Of a DNA stretch of 64,000 nt, positions 27,625 to 34,859 are shown piece after piece. The notes below the pieces were generated by a model. The model made no database searches and was not told the origin of the DNA. It saw nothing but the letters and a program-made list of their open reading frames with translations. Positions within the stretch are counted from its first letter, which is position 1, and each line of letters starts with the position of its first letter. The translations under genes and the position numbers were made by a program. Source of the stretch: Lentzea albidocapillata (GTDB lineage: Bacteria; Actinomycetota; Actinomycetes; Mycobacteriales; Pseudonocardiaceae); contig NZ_JOEA01000032.1 in NCBI RefSeq assembly GCF_000719115.1, positions 8,104-72,103 of the forward strand, read 5' to 3'.

Positions 27625-28295
27625 CGGGGGCCGAAGCGGTAACCGAAGCCGCGCACCGTGTGGACGTGACCGGGGTCGGAGGGCACGTCCTCGATCTTCG
27701 CGCGCAACCGCTGCACGCACGCGTCGACCAGCCGTGAGTCGCCGAGGTAGTCGTGCTCCCAGACGGCCTCGAGGATCTGCTGGCGGGTCAGCACGCGGCC
27801 GGGGGTGCGGGACAGTTCGAGCAGCAGCTTCAGCTCGGTCGGCGTCAGCGCGACCTTCACGTCGTTCTTGAGCACCTGCAGGCCTGCCCGATCGATCACC
27901 AGCGAGCCGTGCCGTTCGATCGACGACGGCTCGGCGACGGTCCGCCGCAGCACGGCGCGGATGCGTGCCTCGAGCACGCGCGGTTCCACGGGCTTGACCA
28001 CGTAGTCGTCCGCGCCCGCCTCCAGGCCCGCGACCACGTCGAAGTCGTCGCCGCGCGCCGTGAGCATGATGATCGGCACCTCGGCGTGCGTGCGCATCCG
28101 CCGGCACGTCTCGAAGCCGTCGATGCCCGGCAGCATGATGTCGAGGACCACGATGTCGGGACGGGACTCGCGCAGCTTCTCGACGCCTTCCTCACCTGTT
28201 CCCGCTGCTCGGACGTCGTGTCCCTGGCGGCGCAACGCCAGCCCGAGTCCTTCACGCACCGAGGGGTCGTCCTCGACCAGCAACACCATCGCCAC
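27621..28295 (-). CDS. OmpR-family response regulator
   Basis: 224 residues from the GTG at 28295 (MAMVLLVEDDPSVREGL); ATG codons at 28304 and 28288 are alternatives. GATAAT lies seven bases upstream of this GTG, the spacing seen for leaderless actinobacterial transcripts, and no ribosome site is visible. Receiver domain: acidic pair EDD, phospho-acceptor Asp in IVVLDIMLPG, Thr in MLTARG, Lys in VVKPVEPR. The winged-helix DNA-binding domain includes LTPTELKLLLELSRTPGRVLTRQQILEAVWEHDY. Closest in feel to CseB-type regulators. It forms an operon with the kinase and lipoprotein. Confidence 0.88.
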   Translation of the reverse strand: MAMVLLVEDDPSVREGLGLALRRQGHDVRAAGTGEEGVEKLRESRPDIVVLDIMLPGIDGFETCRRMRTHAEVPIIMLTARGDDFDVVAGLEAGADDYVVKPVEPRVLEARIRAVLRRTVAEPSSIERHGSLVIDRAGLQVLKNDVKVALTPTELKLLLELSRTPGRVLTRQQILEAVWEHDYLGDSRLVDACVQRLRAKIEDVPSDPGHVHTVRGFGYRFGPR

Positions 28296-28397
28296 GAGAT
28301 CCATTATCTGCCGGACACGGCACCGGCGCTGGATCTGTAGCGGAACCATGACATGGCGTGGACGTTCCCATGGACCGGCTCGCGGAGTGTCGAACCC

Positions 28398-29372
28398 ATG
28401 GCCGGAAGCTTGCTGGGATTTCTCTTCACGTACTTCGCGCTGGTGTGGACGTCGTTCGGGCAGAAGGCGGAGAACGCCGCGTTGCCTGAGCTGTCACTCC
28501 AACGCTCGTGGGCGTCCAACGTGGACACGGTGATCATCGTCGCCGCCGTCCTCGTGGTTCTCTTCGCGCGCAAGAAGTCGCTCACGCCGTTGCTGCTGCT
28601 CGGCGGTTCGGTGCTGGGAGCGCAGGTCCTGAAGCTCTACGTGCTGGTGCGTCCGCCGCTCGACGACGACGCCGTCCTGGTGCACAACAGCTTCCCGAGT
28701 GGACACACGACGGCCGCGGTGGCGTCGGTGATCGCGGTGACGATGGCGGTGCCCAGGCGGTTCGCGCTGGTCGTGGCGGTACCGGGGGCGCTCGGCGCGG
28801 GGGCGGTCGCGGCGGAGACGGTGTCGCTCGGCTGGCACCGGTTCAGCGACACGCTCGGTGCGGCGCTGCTGGTCTCGACGCTCGCGTTCCTGTTGCTGCA
28901 CAGGTGGACCGCGGGGCTGGTCGTGCCGCCCGCGCTGGCCGTGGGAGGCGTCTGGCTGATCGTGAGCTACCCGCAGGCCACGCCGTCGACCTTGACCGGC
29001 GTCGTGACCGCGGGTGTCGTGCTGCACTTCGGGTGGGCCGTGAGTGGTCTCGGCCGTCGGGGCGATCGAGACCACTCACGACCGGGATCACTCGTCGTGA
29101 TCGGTGGCGATCAGCTCGGCGATGGCGTCCAGAGCGGCGTCCGCTCCGTCCCCGTCGGCGCTGAGCACCACCTCGTCACCGTGCATGGCGCCCAGGGTCA
29201 TCAGACCCAGAACACTCGCCGCGTCAACGGCTTCGCCGCCGTCCTTGGCGATGCTGACCGTCACCGGCTGGTCGGCGGCGGCCTTCGCCAGCAGTGCGGC
29301 AGGCCGGGCGTGCAGTCCGACCTTGCTGGCCACGGTGACCCGTCGCTCGGCCATGATGGTTCCTCCCGGTAG
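28398..29372 (+). CDS. PAP2-family phosphatase with no stop before the antisense ptsH gene
   Basis: Start ATG 28398 (MAGSLLGFL) is preferred because GGAG lies 10 bases upstream; ATG 28353 is also open. The family motifs are present: KLYVLVRPPL (K..RP), NSFPSGHTTAA (PSGH) and GWHRFSDTLGA (SRxxxxxHxxxD-like, with Trp-His-Arg-Phe-Ser-Asp). Six membrane helices end at about residue 230 (VVTAGVVLHFGWAV). Here a normal protein would stop, but this frame runs on for about 110 residues through a strong hairpin and the whole complement of ptsH before stopping at 29372. The extension is probably not functional protein. See findings. Substrates are lipid or isoprenoid phosphates. Confidence 0.7.
   Translation: MAGSLLGFLFTYFALVWTSFGQKAENAALPELSLQRSWASNVDTVIIVAAVLVVLFARKKSLTPLLLLGGSVLGAQVLKLYVLVRPPLDDDAVLVHNSFPSGHTTAAVASVIAVTMAVPRRFALVVAVPGALGAGAVAAETVSLGWHRFSDTLGAALLVSTLAFLLLHRWTAGLVVPPALAVGGVWLIVSYPQATPSTLTGVVTAGVVLHFGWAVSGLGRRGDRDHSRPGSLVVIGGDQLGDGVQSGVRSVPVGAEHHLVTVHGAQGHQTQNTRRVNGFAAVLGDADRHRLVGGGLRQQCGRPGVQSDLAGHGDPSLGHDGSSR
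29040..29079. terminator. Hairpin between PAP2 gene and ptsH (bidirectional terminator)
   Basis: Perfect 13-bp arms (gtgagtggtctcg / cgagaccactcac) around a 14-nt loop, lying 8 bp beyond the ptsH stop and inside the open frame of the convergent PAP2 gene. Confidence 0.75.
29088..29354 (-). CDS. ptsH: Phosphocarrier protein HPr
   Basis: 88 residues, standard HPr length. Phosphorylated His15 is in VGLHARPAA, and the conserved Ser47 region reads ASVLGLMTLGA. HPr passes phosphate from enzyme I to EIIA of the sugar PTS. It is the last gene of the leftward dasR-EIIC-ptsH unit. A GGAGG site precedes the ATG. No enzyme I gene is in the window. Confidence 0.95.
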   Translation of the reverse strand: MAERRVTVASKVGLHARPAALLAKAAADQPVTVSIAKDGGEAVDAASVLGLMTLGAMHGDEVVLSADGDGADAALDAIAELIATDHDE

Positions 29373-29383
29373 AGCTGGTTTCG

Positions 29384-30691
29384 CTACTGCTTTTCGTTCG
29401 GGTTGCGCTTCGGCTTCGGCTTCTCGCCCACCGCCGTGTCGCCACTGCTGCCGACGATGCTCTCGTCGGCCTCCGGCGACTCGTCATCTTCGCGGCCAGG
29501 CGTCTTCAGGTTCCACTTGGTGATGACGAAGCGGAACAGGAAATAATAGATCGCCGCGTAGACGAGGCCGATCGGGATGATCAGCAACGGCCTCGTCGCG
29601 ATGTTGAAGTTGAGCAGGTAGTCGATCACACCCGCCGAGAAGCCGAAACCGTCGTGCACACCCAGCGCGTTGGTGATCGCCAGCGACGTGCCGGTGAGGA
29701 ACGCGTGGATGACGTACAGCGGCCAGGCGACGAACATGAACGCGAACTCGAGCGGCTCGGTGACGCCCGTGATGAACGAGGTGAGGGCCGCCGAGCCCAT
29801 GATGCCCGCGATGATCTTCTTCTGCGACGGCTTGGCGGTGTGGATGATCGCCAGCGCAGCCGCAGGGAGCGCGAACATGAAGATCGGGAAGAAGCCGCTC
29901 ATGAACGTGCCGGCGGTCGGGTCGCCCGCGAAGAACCTCGGGATGTCACCGGTCTTGGTGGCGCCGTCCACCTGGTACTCGCCGAAGACCTGCCACATGA
30001 ACGTGTTCGGGATGTGGTGCAGACCCAGCGGGATGAGCAGGCGGTTGATGACACCGTAGATGCCGGCGCCGAGGATCGTGCTGCCCGAGACGGCCTCGCC
30101 GACCGCGGTCAGGCCCTTGTCGAACCACGGGTAGATGAGGCCCATGAGGACCGCGACCGGGATCATGACGGACGCGACGATGATCGGCACGAAGCGACGG
30201 CCGCCGAAGAACGCCAGGTACGGCGGCAGCTTGATGCGGTGGTACTTCTGCCACAGAACGGCGGAGATCAGGCCGACCACGATGCCGGTCAGCACGGAGT
30301 AGTTGATCTGCTCCTGCTTGGTGGGATCCTCGGCGAGAGGAAGCACCATCGGCGACATGGCCTTGAACACGGCCTGAGTGACGACGAAGCCGACCACGGC
30401 GGAGAGTGCGGTCGAGCCGTCGCCACGGCGGGCGAAGCCGATGGCCACACCCACGGCGAACAGCAGCGGCAGGTTGCTGAACAGGGCGTCGCCCGCGCCG
30501 CCGATGACGGCGGCGACCTTGTTCCAGCCCAGGCCGTCCTTGCCGAGCAGGTCAGGCTGACCGAAACGCAGGAGAATCGCGGCGGCGGGCAGTGAGGCGA
30601 TCGGCAGCATGAGGCTGCGGCCGAACCGCTGCATACCGGCCAGGCCCTTGAACCCGCGACCGTCTGTCGCCTCTGGGGCGCTGGCGCTCAT
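29384..30691 (-). CDS. PTS EIIC permease, N-acetylglucosamine/glucose type (NagE2-like)
   Basis: 435 residues. About ten hydrophobic helices with glucose-family EIIC motifs: SLMLPIASLPAAAILLRFGQ, GRRFVPIIVA, LHHIPNTFMWQ, and the hallmark GVTEPLEFAFMFVAWPLY. The C-terminal 40 residues are hydrophilic and acidic/basic, with no fused B domain; EIIB and EIIA are separate genes on the other side of dasR. The context with DasR points to N-acetylglucosamine as substrate (inference). The ATGA overlap with dasR shows co-translation. Confidence 0.88.
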   Translation of the reverse strand: MSASAPEATDGRGFKGLAGMQRFGRSLMLPIASLPAAAILLRFGQPDLLGKDGLGWNKVAAVIGGAGDALFSNLPLLFAVGVAIGFARRGDGSTALSAVVGFVVTQAVFKAMSPMVLPLAEDPTKQEQINYSVLTGIVVGLISAVLWQKYHRIKLPPYLAFFGGRRFVPIIVASVMIPVAVLMGLIYPWFDKGLTAVGEAVSGSTILGAGIYGVINRLLIPLGLHHIPNTFMWQVFGEYQVDGATKTGDIPRFFAGDPTAGTFMSGFFPIFMFALPAAALAIIHTAKPSQKKIIAGIMGSAALTSFITGVTEPLEFAFMFVAWPLYVIHAFLTGTSLAITNALGVHDGFGFSAGVIDYLLNFNIATRPLLIIPIGLVYAAIYYFLFRFVITKWNLKTPGREDDESPEADESIVGSSGDTAVGEKPKPKRNPNEKQ

Positions 30692-31443
30692 GTGGTACCT
30701 CCCTTGGCGGAGTTTGGTCCGGTACCCGGGACGGTCCGGTCCAGTTGCATGGTCACCTGGTAGAGATCGCCCCGGTACCAGGAGGTCACGTCTTCACAGG
30801 GCCGCCCGTCGGAGCTGGCGACCCTCCTGAACACGAGAAGCGGGCTGCCCTTGCGGACGTCGAGCGCCTTCGCGGTCTCCGCGTCGGCGGTCTCGGCCCA
30901 CACGGTCTGCCGCGCGTGGTCGAGCTGAATTCCGTACCGGGTCGCGATGATCTCGTAGATCGATCCGGTCAGGTCGCATCGGTCGAGCTCGGGAAGCATG
31001 TGCGGGCTGTACCAGCCGGCTTCGAGCGCCAACGGTGCCCCGTCGGCCTTGCGCAGCCGCACGACGCGGTACGCGTACTCGTCGGACTCCAGGCCCAGTG
31101 AGGCCTTCGAGCCGGGTGCCGCCTGGCCGCAGCTGATCACCTCGGTGCTGGGTTCGACCCCGCGTGCCTTCATGTCCGAGGTGAACGAGGCCAGGAAGAG
31201 CTGCAGGTCGTAGCGCCGCTTGGCGGTGAACGTCCCACGTCCCTTGGCCCGCGTGAGCAGGCCGTCGGCGACCAGTTGGCCGACTGCGGCCCGCACGGTG
31301 ATGCGAGAGACTCCGTACCGCTCGGCGAGATCGCGCTCGGACGGAATCGGTGAGCCGGGAGCGAGCTCCTGTTCGGCCAGCCGCCGCAGGATCTCGCGGA
31401 GCTGCGCGTGCTTCGGCTTGGGCCCGTCCACGATCTCGTTCAC
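30688..31443 (-). CDS. dasR: GntR/HutC-family regulator, DasR homologue
   Basis: 251 residues. N-terminal winged helix (QLREILRRLAEQELAPGSPIPSERDLAERYGVSRITVRAAVGQLVADGLL) and a UTRA effector domain (ALEAGWYSPHMLPELDRCDLTGSIYEI, ETADAETAKALDVRKGSPLLVFRR). Sequence and neighbourhood match DasR, the glucosamine-6-phosphate-responsive master regulator of GlcNAc use and, in Streptomyces, of antibiotic production and development. A dre operator lies 28 bp upstream of the start, so autoregulation is likely. It forms an operon with the EIIC and HPr genes. Confidence 0.88.
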   Translation of the reverse strand: MNEIVDGPKPKHAQLREILRRLAEQELAPGSPIPSERDLAERYGVSRITVRAAVGQLVADGLLTRAKGRGTFTAKRRYDLQLFLASFTSDMKARGVEPSTEVISCGQAAPGSKASLGLESDEYAYRVVRLRKADGAPLALEAGWYSPHMLPELDRCDLTGSIYEIIATRYGIQLDHARQTVWAETADAETAKALDVRKGSPLLVFRRVASSDGRPCEDVTSWYRGDLYQVTMQLDRTVPGTGPNSAKGGTT

Positions 31444-31470
31444 TCGCTCACCTCCTCGCTAGTGGTACTT

Positions 31471-31486
31471 TCCGGTCTAGACCAGT
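31471..31486. promoter_or_regulatory. DasR operator (dre site)
   Basis: tccGGTCTAGACCagt; the reverse complement starts ACTGGTCTAGACC and matches the Streptomyces dre consensus actGGTCTAGACCact at 14 of 16 positions. It lies between the divergent dasR operon (start 31443) and the EIIB-EIIA operon (start 31555), so one site can control both. A half-site agtggt sits at 31461-31466. Confidence 0.8.
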
Positions 31487-31554
31487 TGGTGCGGGAGAAT
31501 GCTCCGCGCACCGAGCGGGTGTCAACCGCTGTTACGGGAACGAGAGGTACGAAC

Positions 31555-31791
31555 GTGGCTGACGAGAAGGCTCAGAAGATCCTCGAGGCGCTGGGCGGCC
31601 GGGACAACATCATCGAGATCGAGCCCTGCATCACCCGCCTGCGGTGCGAGCTCGAAGACGGTTCCGTCGTAAACGAGAAGGCGCTGAAGGCGTTGGGAGC
31701 GCACGGAGTCATGCGTTCCGGCAACGTTGTCCAGGTCGTCGTCGGACCTGAGGCGGACACCATCGCGTCGGACATCGAGGACCTGCTGTGA
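31555..31791 (+). CDS. PTS EIIB component (glucose/GlcNAc family)
   Basis: 78 residues from the GTG at 31555, with GAGAGG seven bases upstream. Phosphorylated Cys25 is in IEIEPCITRLRCEL, and the domain ends with VVQVVVGPEADTIASDI. As a stand-alone B domain it resembles NagF, which serves NagE2 in Streptomyces. It overlaps the EIIA gene by 4 bp and is divergent from dasR across a dre site. Confidence 0.9.
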   Translation: MADEKAQKILEALGGRDNIIEIEPCITRLRCELEDGSVVNEKALKALGAHGVMRSGNVVQVVVGPEADTIASDIEDLL

Positions 31792-32243
31792 GCCTCCGCG
31801 TCGGCAGCCCGGTGGCCGGGCGGGTGGTCGCGCTCTCCGCGGTTCCGGACCAGGTCTTCGCCGAGGCGATGGTCGGGCCCGGCGTGGCCGTTGAACCGGT
31901 TCGATCGAAGGCCGATGTGGTGTCACCGCTCGACGGCACCGTCGTCACGCTGCACCCGCACGCGTTCGTGGTCGCCAACGGTGACGGGGCGGCCATCCTG
32001 GTCCACCTCGGCATCGACACCGTGAAGCGCAAGGGCGAGGGCTTCGAGCTCCACGTCGTCAAGGGCGAGCAGGTCCAGGCCGGTCAGAAGATCGTGACGT
32101 GGGACCCGGCCGAGGTCGAGGCGGCCGGGTTCGCGCCGATCTGCCCGGTGGTGGCGCTGGACGCGTCCGCCGAGATGCTCGGCGACCTGGCTCTCGAGGC
32201 GGACGTGGTGGCGGGCGACGCCCTGTTCGACTGGTCTCGCTGA
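31788..32243 (+). CDS. crr: PTS EIIA component, glucose type (Crr)
   Basis: 151 residues. The active-site His73 is in AAILVHLGIDTVKRKGEGF, and the stabilising His is in TLHPHAFVVAN. It carries phosphate from HPr to EIIB. Start GTG overlaps the EIIB stop. A strong hairpin terminator follows 17 bp after the stop. Confidence 0.92.
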   Translation: MSLRVGSPVAGRVVALSAVPDQVFAEAMVGPGVAVEPVRSKADVVSPLDGTVVTLHPHAFVVANGDGAAILVHLGIDTVKRKGEGFELHVVKGEQVQAGQKIVTWDPAEVEAAGFAPICPVVALDASAEMLGDLALEADVVAGDALFDWSR

Positions 32244-32260
32244 GGTGAGCCCGTTCTGGT

Positions 32261-32293
32261 TCGTCGTCGCCGGCTCCCGGTCGGCGACGACGA
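32261..32293 (+). terminator. Hairpin terminator after crr
   Basis: Perfect 12-bp arms (tcgtcgtcgccg / cggcgacgacga) with a 9-nt loop. Confidence 0.8.
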
Positions 32294-32596
32294 GCTGAAT
32301 CGAAGCACTTCACCCGGATGGGTCTAGAAGAATCCTCGGTGCGCCGACAGAATTTGGCGTTCTGGGGGCATTGTGCACTGGGTGGGAATCAGTGATCGGC
32401 GTGTGCCGGACAGTTGCTGGGGCAACTTCCGGGTGACGCCGTCTTAGGCCGTTTTCGGCCATTCGCAGTTCCGCAGGGGGCGGGTCCGCGCAGCATGGGA
32501 GAGTTTCGGGCGGCAGCTCGGAGCTCTGTCGGCGTGCGCGTTATTACTCGTTCGCTGAAACATGTCTATGACACGCGATTAGTGGAGGAACCAACG
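32294..32596 (+). promoter_or_regulatory. Leader/promoter region of the secreted-peptide gene
   Basis: About 300 bp without a convincing gene, noticeably less GC-rich near its right end. TATGAC at 32567-32572 could be a -10 element about 25 bp upstream of the GTG; the matching -35 is poor. A partial dre-like core GGTCTAGA occurs at 32321-32328 (about 11 of 16 positions overall). Confidence 0.35.
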
Positions 32597-32989
32597 GTGA
32601 ATTCGCAACGGCTTGCGTTCTTGGACGACCTCGAAGCCGAGCTGTCCGCTCCGAGCGCGGGCAGCCAGGCTGCCGAGTCCGGCACGGGCGTGGCAGGCCG
32701 CAAGATCCGTCACCTCGCCGCGACGTTGCTGGCGAGCGCGTCCTTCTTCACGGTCTCGGCCGGGGTGGCCGGTGCTGGCACCGGATCGGACGTCGTCGCG
32801 AGCGACTGCATGAAGCCCGACTACAAGAACTACACGCACAGCAAGACCTGCAACTTCCTGGACATCCAGAAGTTCGAGTACCGCTACAGCTACTCGCCGA
32901 ACCAGGTGCTTTGGTGCCACGTCTTCTGGCACTACTCCTTCACCTGCAACACCTGGTACTACATCGGCACGAAGGAAGCCTGCAACTAG
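32597..32989 (+). CDS. Secreted Cys/aromatic-rich peptide; candidate RiPP (glycocin-like) precursor
   Basis: 130 residues from the GTG at 32597, set by GGAGGAA (32584-32590). The open frame further upstream looks non-coding. Residues 1-35 form an acidic, amphipathic leader-like segment (MNSQRLAFLDDLEAEL). Residues about 38-60 are a hydrophobic signal-type helix ending VAGA. The remaining 70 residues are packed with Tyr/Trp/Phe (about fifteen) and five Cys at 71, 85, 107, 117 and 129, three in the recurring context T/A-C-N. No homologue is recognised. The next gene is a SunS-like glycosyltransferase and a strong hairpin separates the two, a common arrangement for ribosomally made, modified peptides. 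A plain secreted disulfide protein remains possible. Confidence 0.7.
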   Translation: MNSQRLAFLDDLEAELSAPSAGSQAAESGTGVAGRKIRHLAATLLASASFFTVSAGVAGAGTGSDVVASDCMKPDYKNYTHSKTCNFLDIQKFEYRYSYSPNQVLWCHVFWHYSFTCNTWYYIGTKEACN

Positions 32990-33001
32990 TCGGTGGAGCT
33001 G

Positions 33002-33037
33002 GACGCGGGTGCCCTTCGCGTGTGCGGCACCCGCGTC
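33002..33037 (+). terminator. Hairpin (attenuator-type) between peptide gene and glycosyltransferase
   Basis: Perfect 12-bp GC-rich arms (gacgcgggtgcc / ggcacccgcgtc) with a 12-nt loop, 13 bp after the peptide stop and 29 bp before the glycosyltransferase start. It could terminate most transcripts and leave a lower level of the downstream enzyme. Confidence 0.7.
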
Positions 33038-33065
33038 TCACCCGCTGACCGGGAAGCGAGGCGTG

Positions 33066-34277
33066 ATGCGCGAGAAGACCATGTCGCCGGGGCCCAACCC
33101 GTGGATCCGACGCGTGCTGCCCCCGCTCGCCGACCTGAGTTTCACCGGGCAGGAGACGAGTGCAAGGGCGAGTGTCGTGGTGCTGGCCAGGGACGAGGAG
33201 AGGTGCATCGCCCGCTGCCTCGACAGCGTCGTGAACAGCGGGTTCGACGACGTCCTGGTGGTGGACACCGGGTCGGTGGACGGCACGCTGGGCATCGTCG
33301 CGACCTATGCGGACCGGGGTGTGCGGCTGCTTCAGGTGCCGTGGGGCGACTCGTTCGCCGAGGCGCGGAACGTGGCGGTCGACGCCATCGGGGACGGGTG
33401 GGTCGTCTTCGTGGACGCCGACGAGTGGGTGGAGTCGGCCGAGGAGCTCAGGGACTGCCTGGACTCGCTGACCGGTGCCGGGGGACTACCGCGGCTCGTG
33501 TTCGCGCCGAGGATCTTCGACGTGGACCGGGAGACTTACGACGACTCCATCCCGCGCATCTTCCTGGCGGACGGCGGCGTCCGGTTCAAGGGGGCGATCC
33601 ACGAGTACCCGGTGGTGGCGGGAGAGGTCGACGAACCGATCGGGCTGGTCGAGTTGGACGTCGTCTTCCTGCACGACGGGTACCGCCCCGATGTGGTGGA
33701 CGCCAAGGGAAAGCGACAGCGCAACATGGAGTTGCTGCGCAGTGCCCTGAAAAGCGATCCTGCCAACCCGCGGTGGTTCTACTTCATGGTCCGTGACGCG
33801 CTGCCCGTTCTCGGCGGTGACCAGATCGTCGGTCTGTGCGACGCGCTGCGCGATCTCGTGGGGCGCGACACCGGGTCCGGGGACCTACTCGGCGCGGCCG
33901 AGTACTGGAAACTCGCGCTCGCCTTCTCGTGCCAGGGTCTGGTCGCGCTGGGGGACTGGGATTCGGTTCACCGGTTCTGCCGCGATCTGGAACAGGTCGA
34001 CGCGCATTACTTCAGCACGATGGCGGAACTGGTCGGCGGAGTGGTGACCAAGCGGGATCTTCTGCGAGCGGTGGAAATCCGGAAAAACGACGATCTGATG
34101 GCGCGCAGTGCCATCGATCGGGCCGGTCGTCACACCGACGCGCTCATTTGCGCGTTGCTGGGGCGGTTGCGGGGAGAAGGCGAAGCGGACCGTTATCGGG
34201 AGCTTTGCGATCCCTGGGACGACGTCTTCTTCGAGAAGTCGGTGCCGCGCCGCGCTTCTGGGGTTTCGCCAGCCTGA
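33066..34277 (+). CDS. Family-2 glycosyltransferase, SunS-like, with helical C-terminal region
   Basis: 403 residues from the ATG at 33066; a GTG one codon upstream is equally open. GT-A fold: VVVLARDEERCIARCLDSV (nucleotide strand), VVDTGSVDGT, SFAEARNVAVDAI, and the metal-binding DAD at 117-119 (VFVDADEW). These are followed by RIFLADGGVRFKGAIHEYPV and VVFLHDGYRPDVVDAKGKRQRN. This order and spacing parallel the SunS S-glycosyltransferase of sublancin, which has the same SYARN, IDAD, KFHGKVHE and YHNGYNPS blocks and a helical C-terminal half. No membrane helix, so it is cytoplasmic. It probably glycosylates a peptide, with the neighbouring precursor the prime candidate; the link is inference. 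Confidence 0.8.
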   Translation: MREKTMSPGPNPWIRRVLPPLADLSFTGQETSARASVVVLARDEERCIARCLDSVVNSGFDDVLVVDTGSVDGTLGIVATYADRGVRLLQVPWGDSFAEARNVAVDAIGDGWVVFVDADEWVESAEELRDCLDSLTGAGGLPRLVFAPRIFDVDRETYDDSIPRIFLADGGVRFKGAIHEYPVVAGEVDEPIGLVELDVVFLHDGYRPDVVDAKGKRQRNMELLRSALKSDPANPRWFYFMVRDALPVLGGDQIVGLCDALRDLVGRDTGSGDLLGAAEYWKLALAFSCQGLVALGDWDSVHRFCRDLEQVDAHYFSTMAELVGGVVTKRDLLRAVEIRKNDDLMARSAIDRAGRHTDALICALLGRLRGEGEADRYRELCDPWDDVFFEKSVPRRASGVSPA

Positions 34278-34366
34278 TCCGCGGCACCGTGAGCCCCGTG
34301 CGTGGATGGACCGCTCACGACAGGCCGGAGTTTGGCGCGCGTCGTCCGGGGCGGGACCGTGGAGCC

Positions 34367-34846
34367 ATGACCACGGTCCTGCTCGCGTTCGCGCCGGGCG
34401 TGCTCCTCAAGGGCGCGCTCGCAGGTTTGTTGTGGACAGTCGCCGCGGCCCTCGACGCACCGCCCGAGTCGTTCGTGCTGGCCTGGTTCGGCGTCGTGCT
34501 CGCCGCGATCGATCTGCGGCACCACCGGTTGCCGGACGCCCTCACCCTCCCGTTGGCCGCCTCGCTGCTGCTCCTCCAGTTCCACCACCTGGGAGAAGCG
34601 CTGCTCGCGGCCGCCGTTTTCGGTGGCGCGCATCTCGTCGTCAGACGGGTCAGGCCCGCCGTCATGGGCGGCGGCGACGTGAAGCTCGCCTTCGGGCTCG
34701 GCGCGGCGCTCCCGCTGCCGGCGCTCTTACCTGCGGCGATCCTGTCCAGCGCGGTCACCCTGGCCGTCGCCGCGCTCCGGCGCAGGCGCGCGGTGCCGCA
34801 CGGACCGGGCCTGCTGGCCGCCACCTGGGCGTTGACGACGCTGTGA
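34367..34846 (+). CDS. A24-family prepilin (type IV leader) peptidase-like protein
   Basis: 159 residues, about six hydrophobic helices. The two catalytic Asp sites of aspartic GxGD peptidases are present: [14 protein letters not shown] and [10 protein letters not shown]. It lacks the N-terminal zinc/methylase domain of full PilD. The gene next to aroC/aroE is of this type in mycobacteria too. One Leu is TTA (34727-34729), a rare codon here. The ATG at 34367 has only a weak ribosome site. Confidence 0.8.
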   Translation: MTTVLLAFAPGVLLKGALAGLLWTVAAALDAPPESFVLAWFGVVLAAIDLRHHRLPDALTLPLAASLLLLQFHHLGEALLAAAVFGGAHLVVRRVRPAVMGGGDVKLAFGLGAALPLPALLPAAILSSAVTLAVAALRRRRAVPHGPGLLAATWALTTL

Positions 34847-34859
34847 AAGGATTGTGAAC

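Noticed and set aside
34367..34846. Prepilin-type peptidase as the processing enzyme of the Cys-rich peptide
   Set aside because: An A24 peptidase gene occurs next to aroE/aroC genes in mycobacteria without such a peptide, and the peptide lacks a G-F-xxx-E prepilin site.
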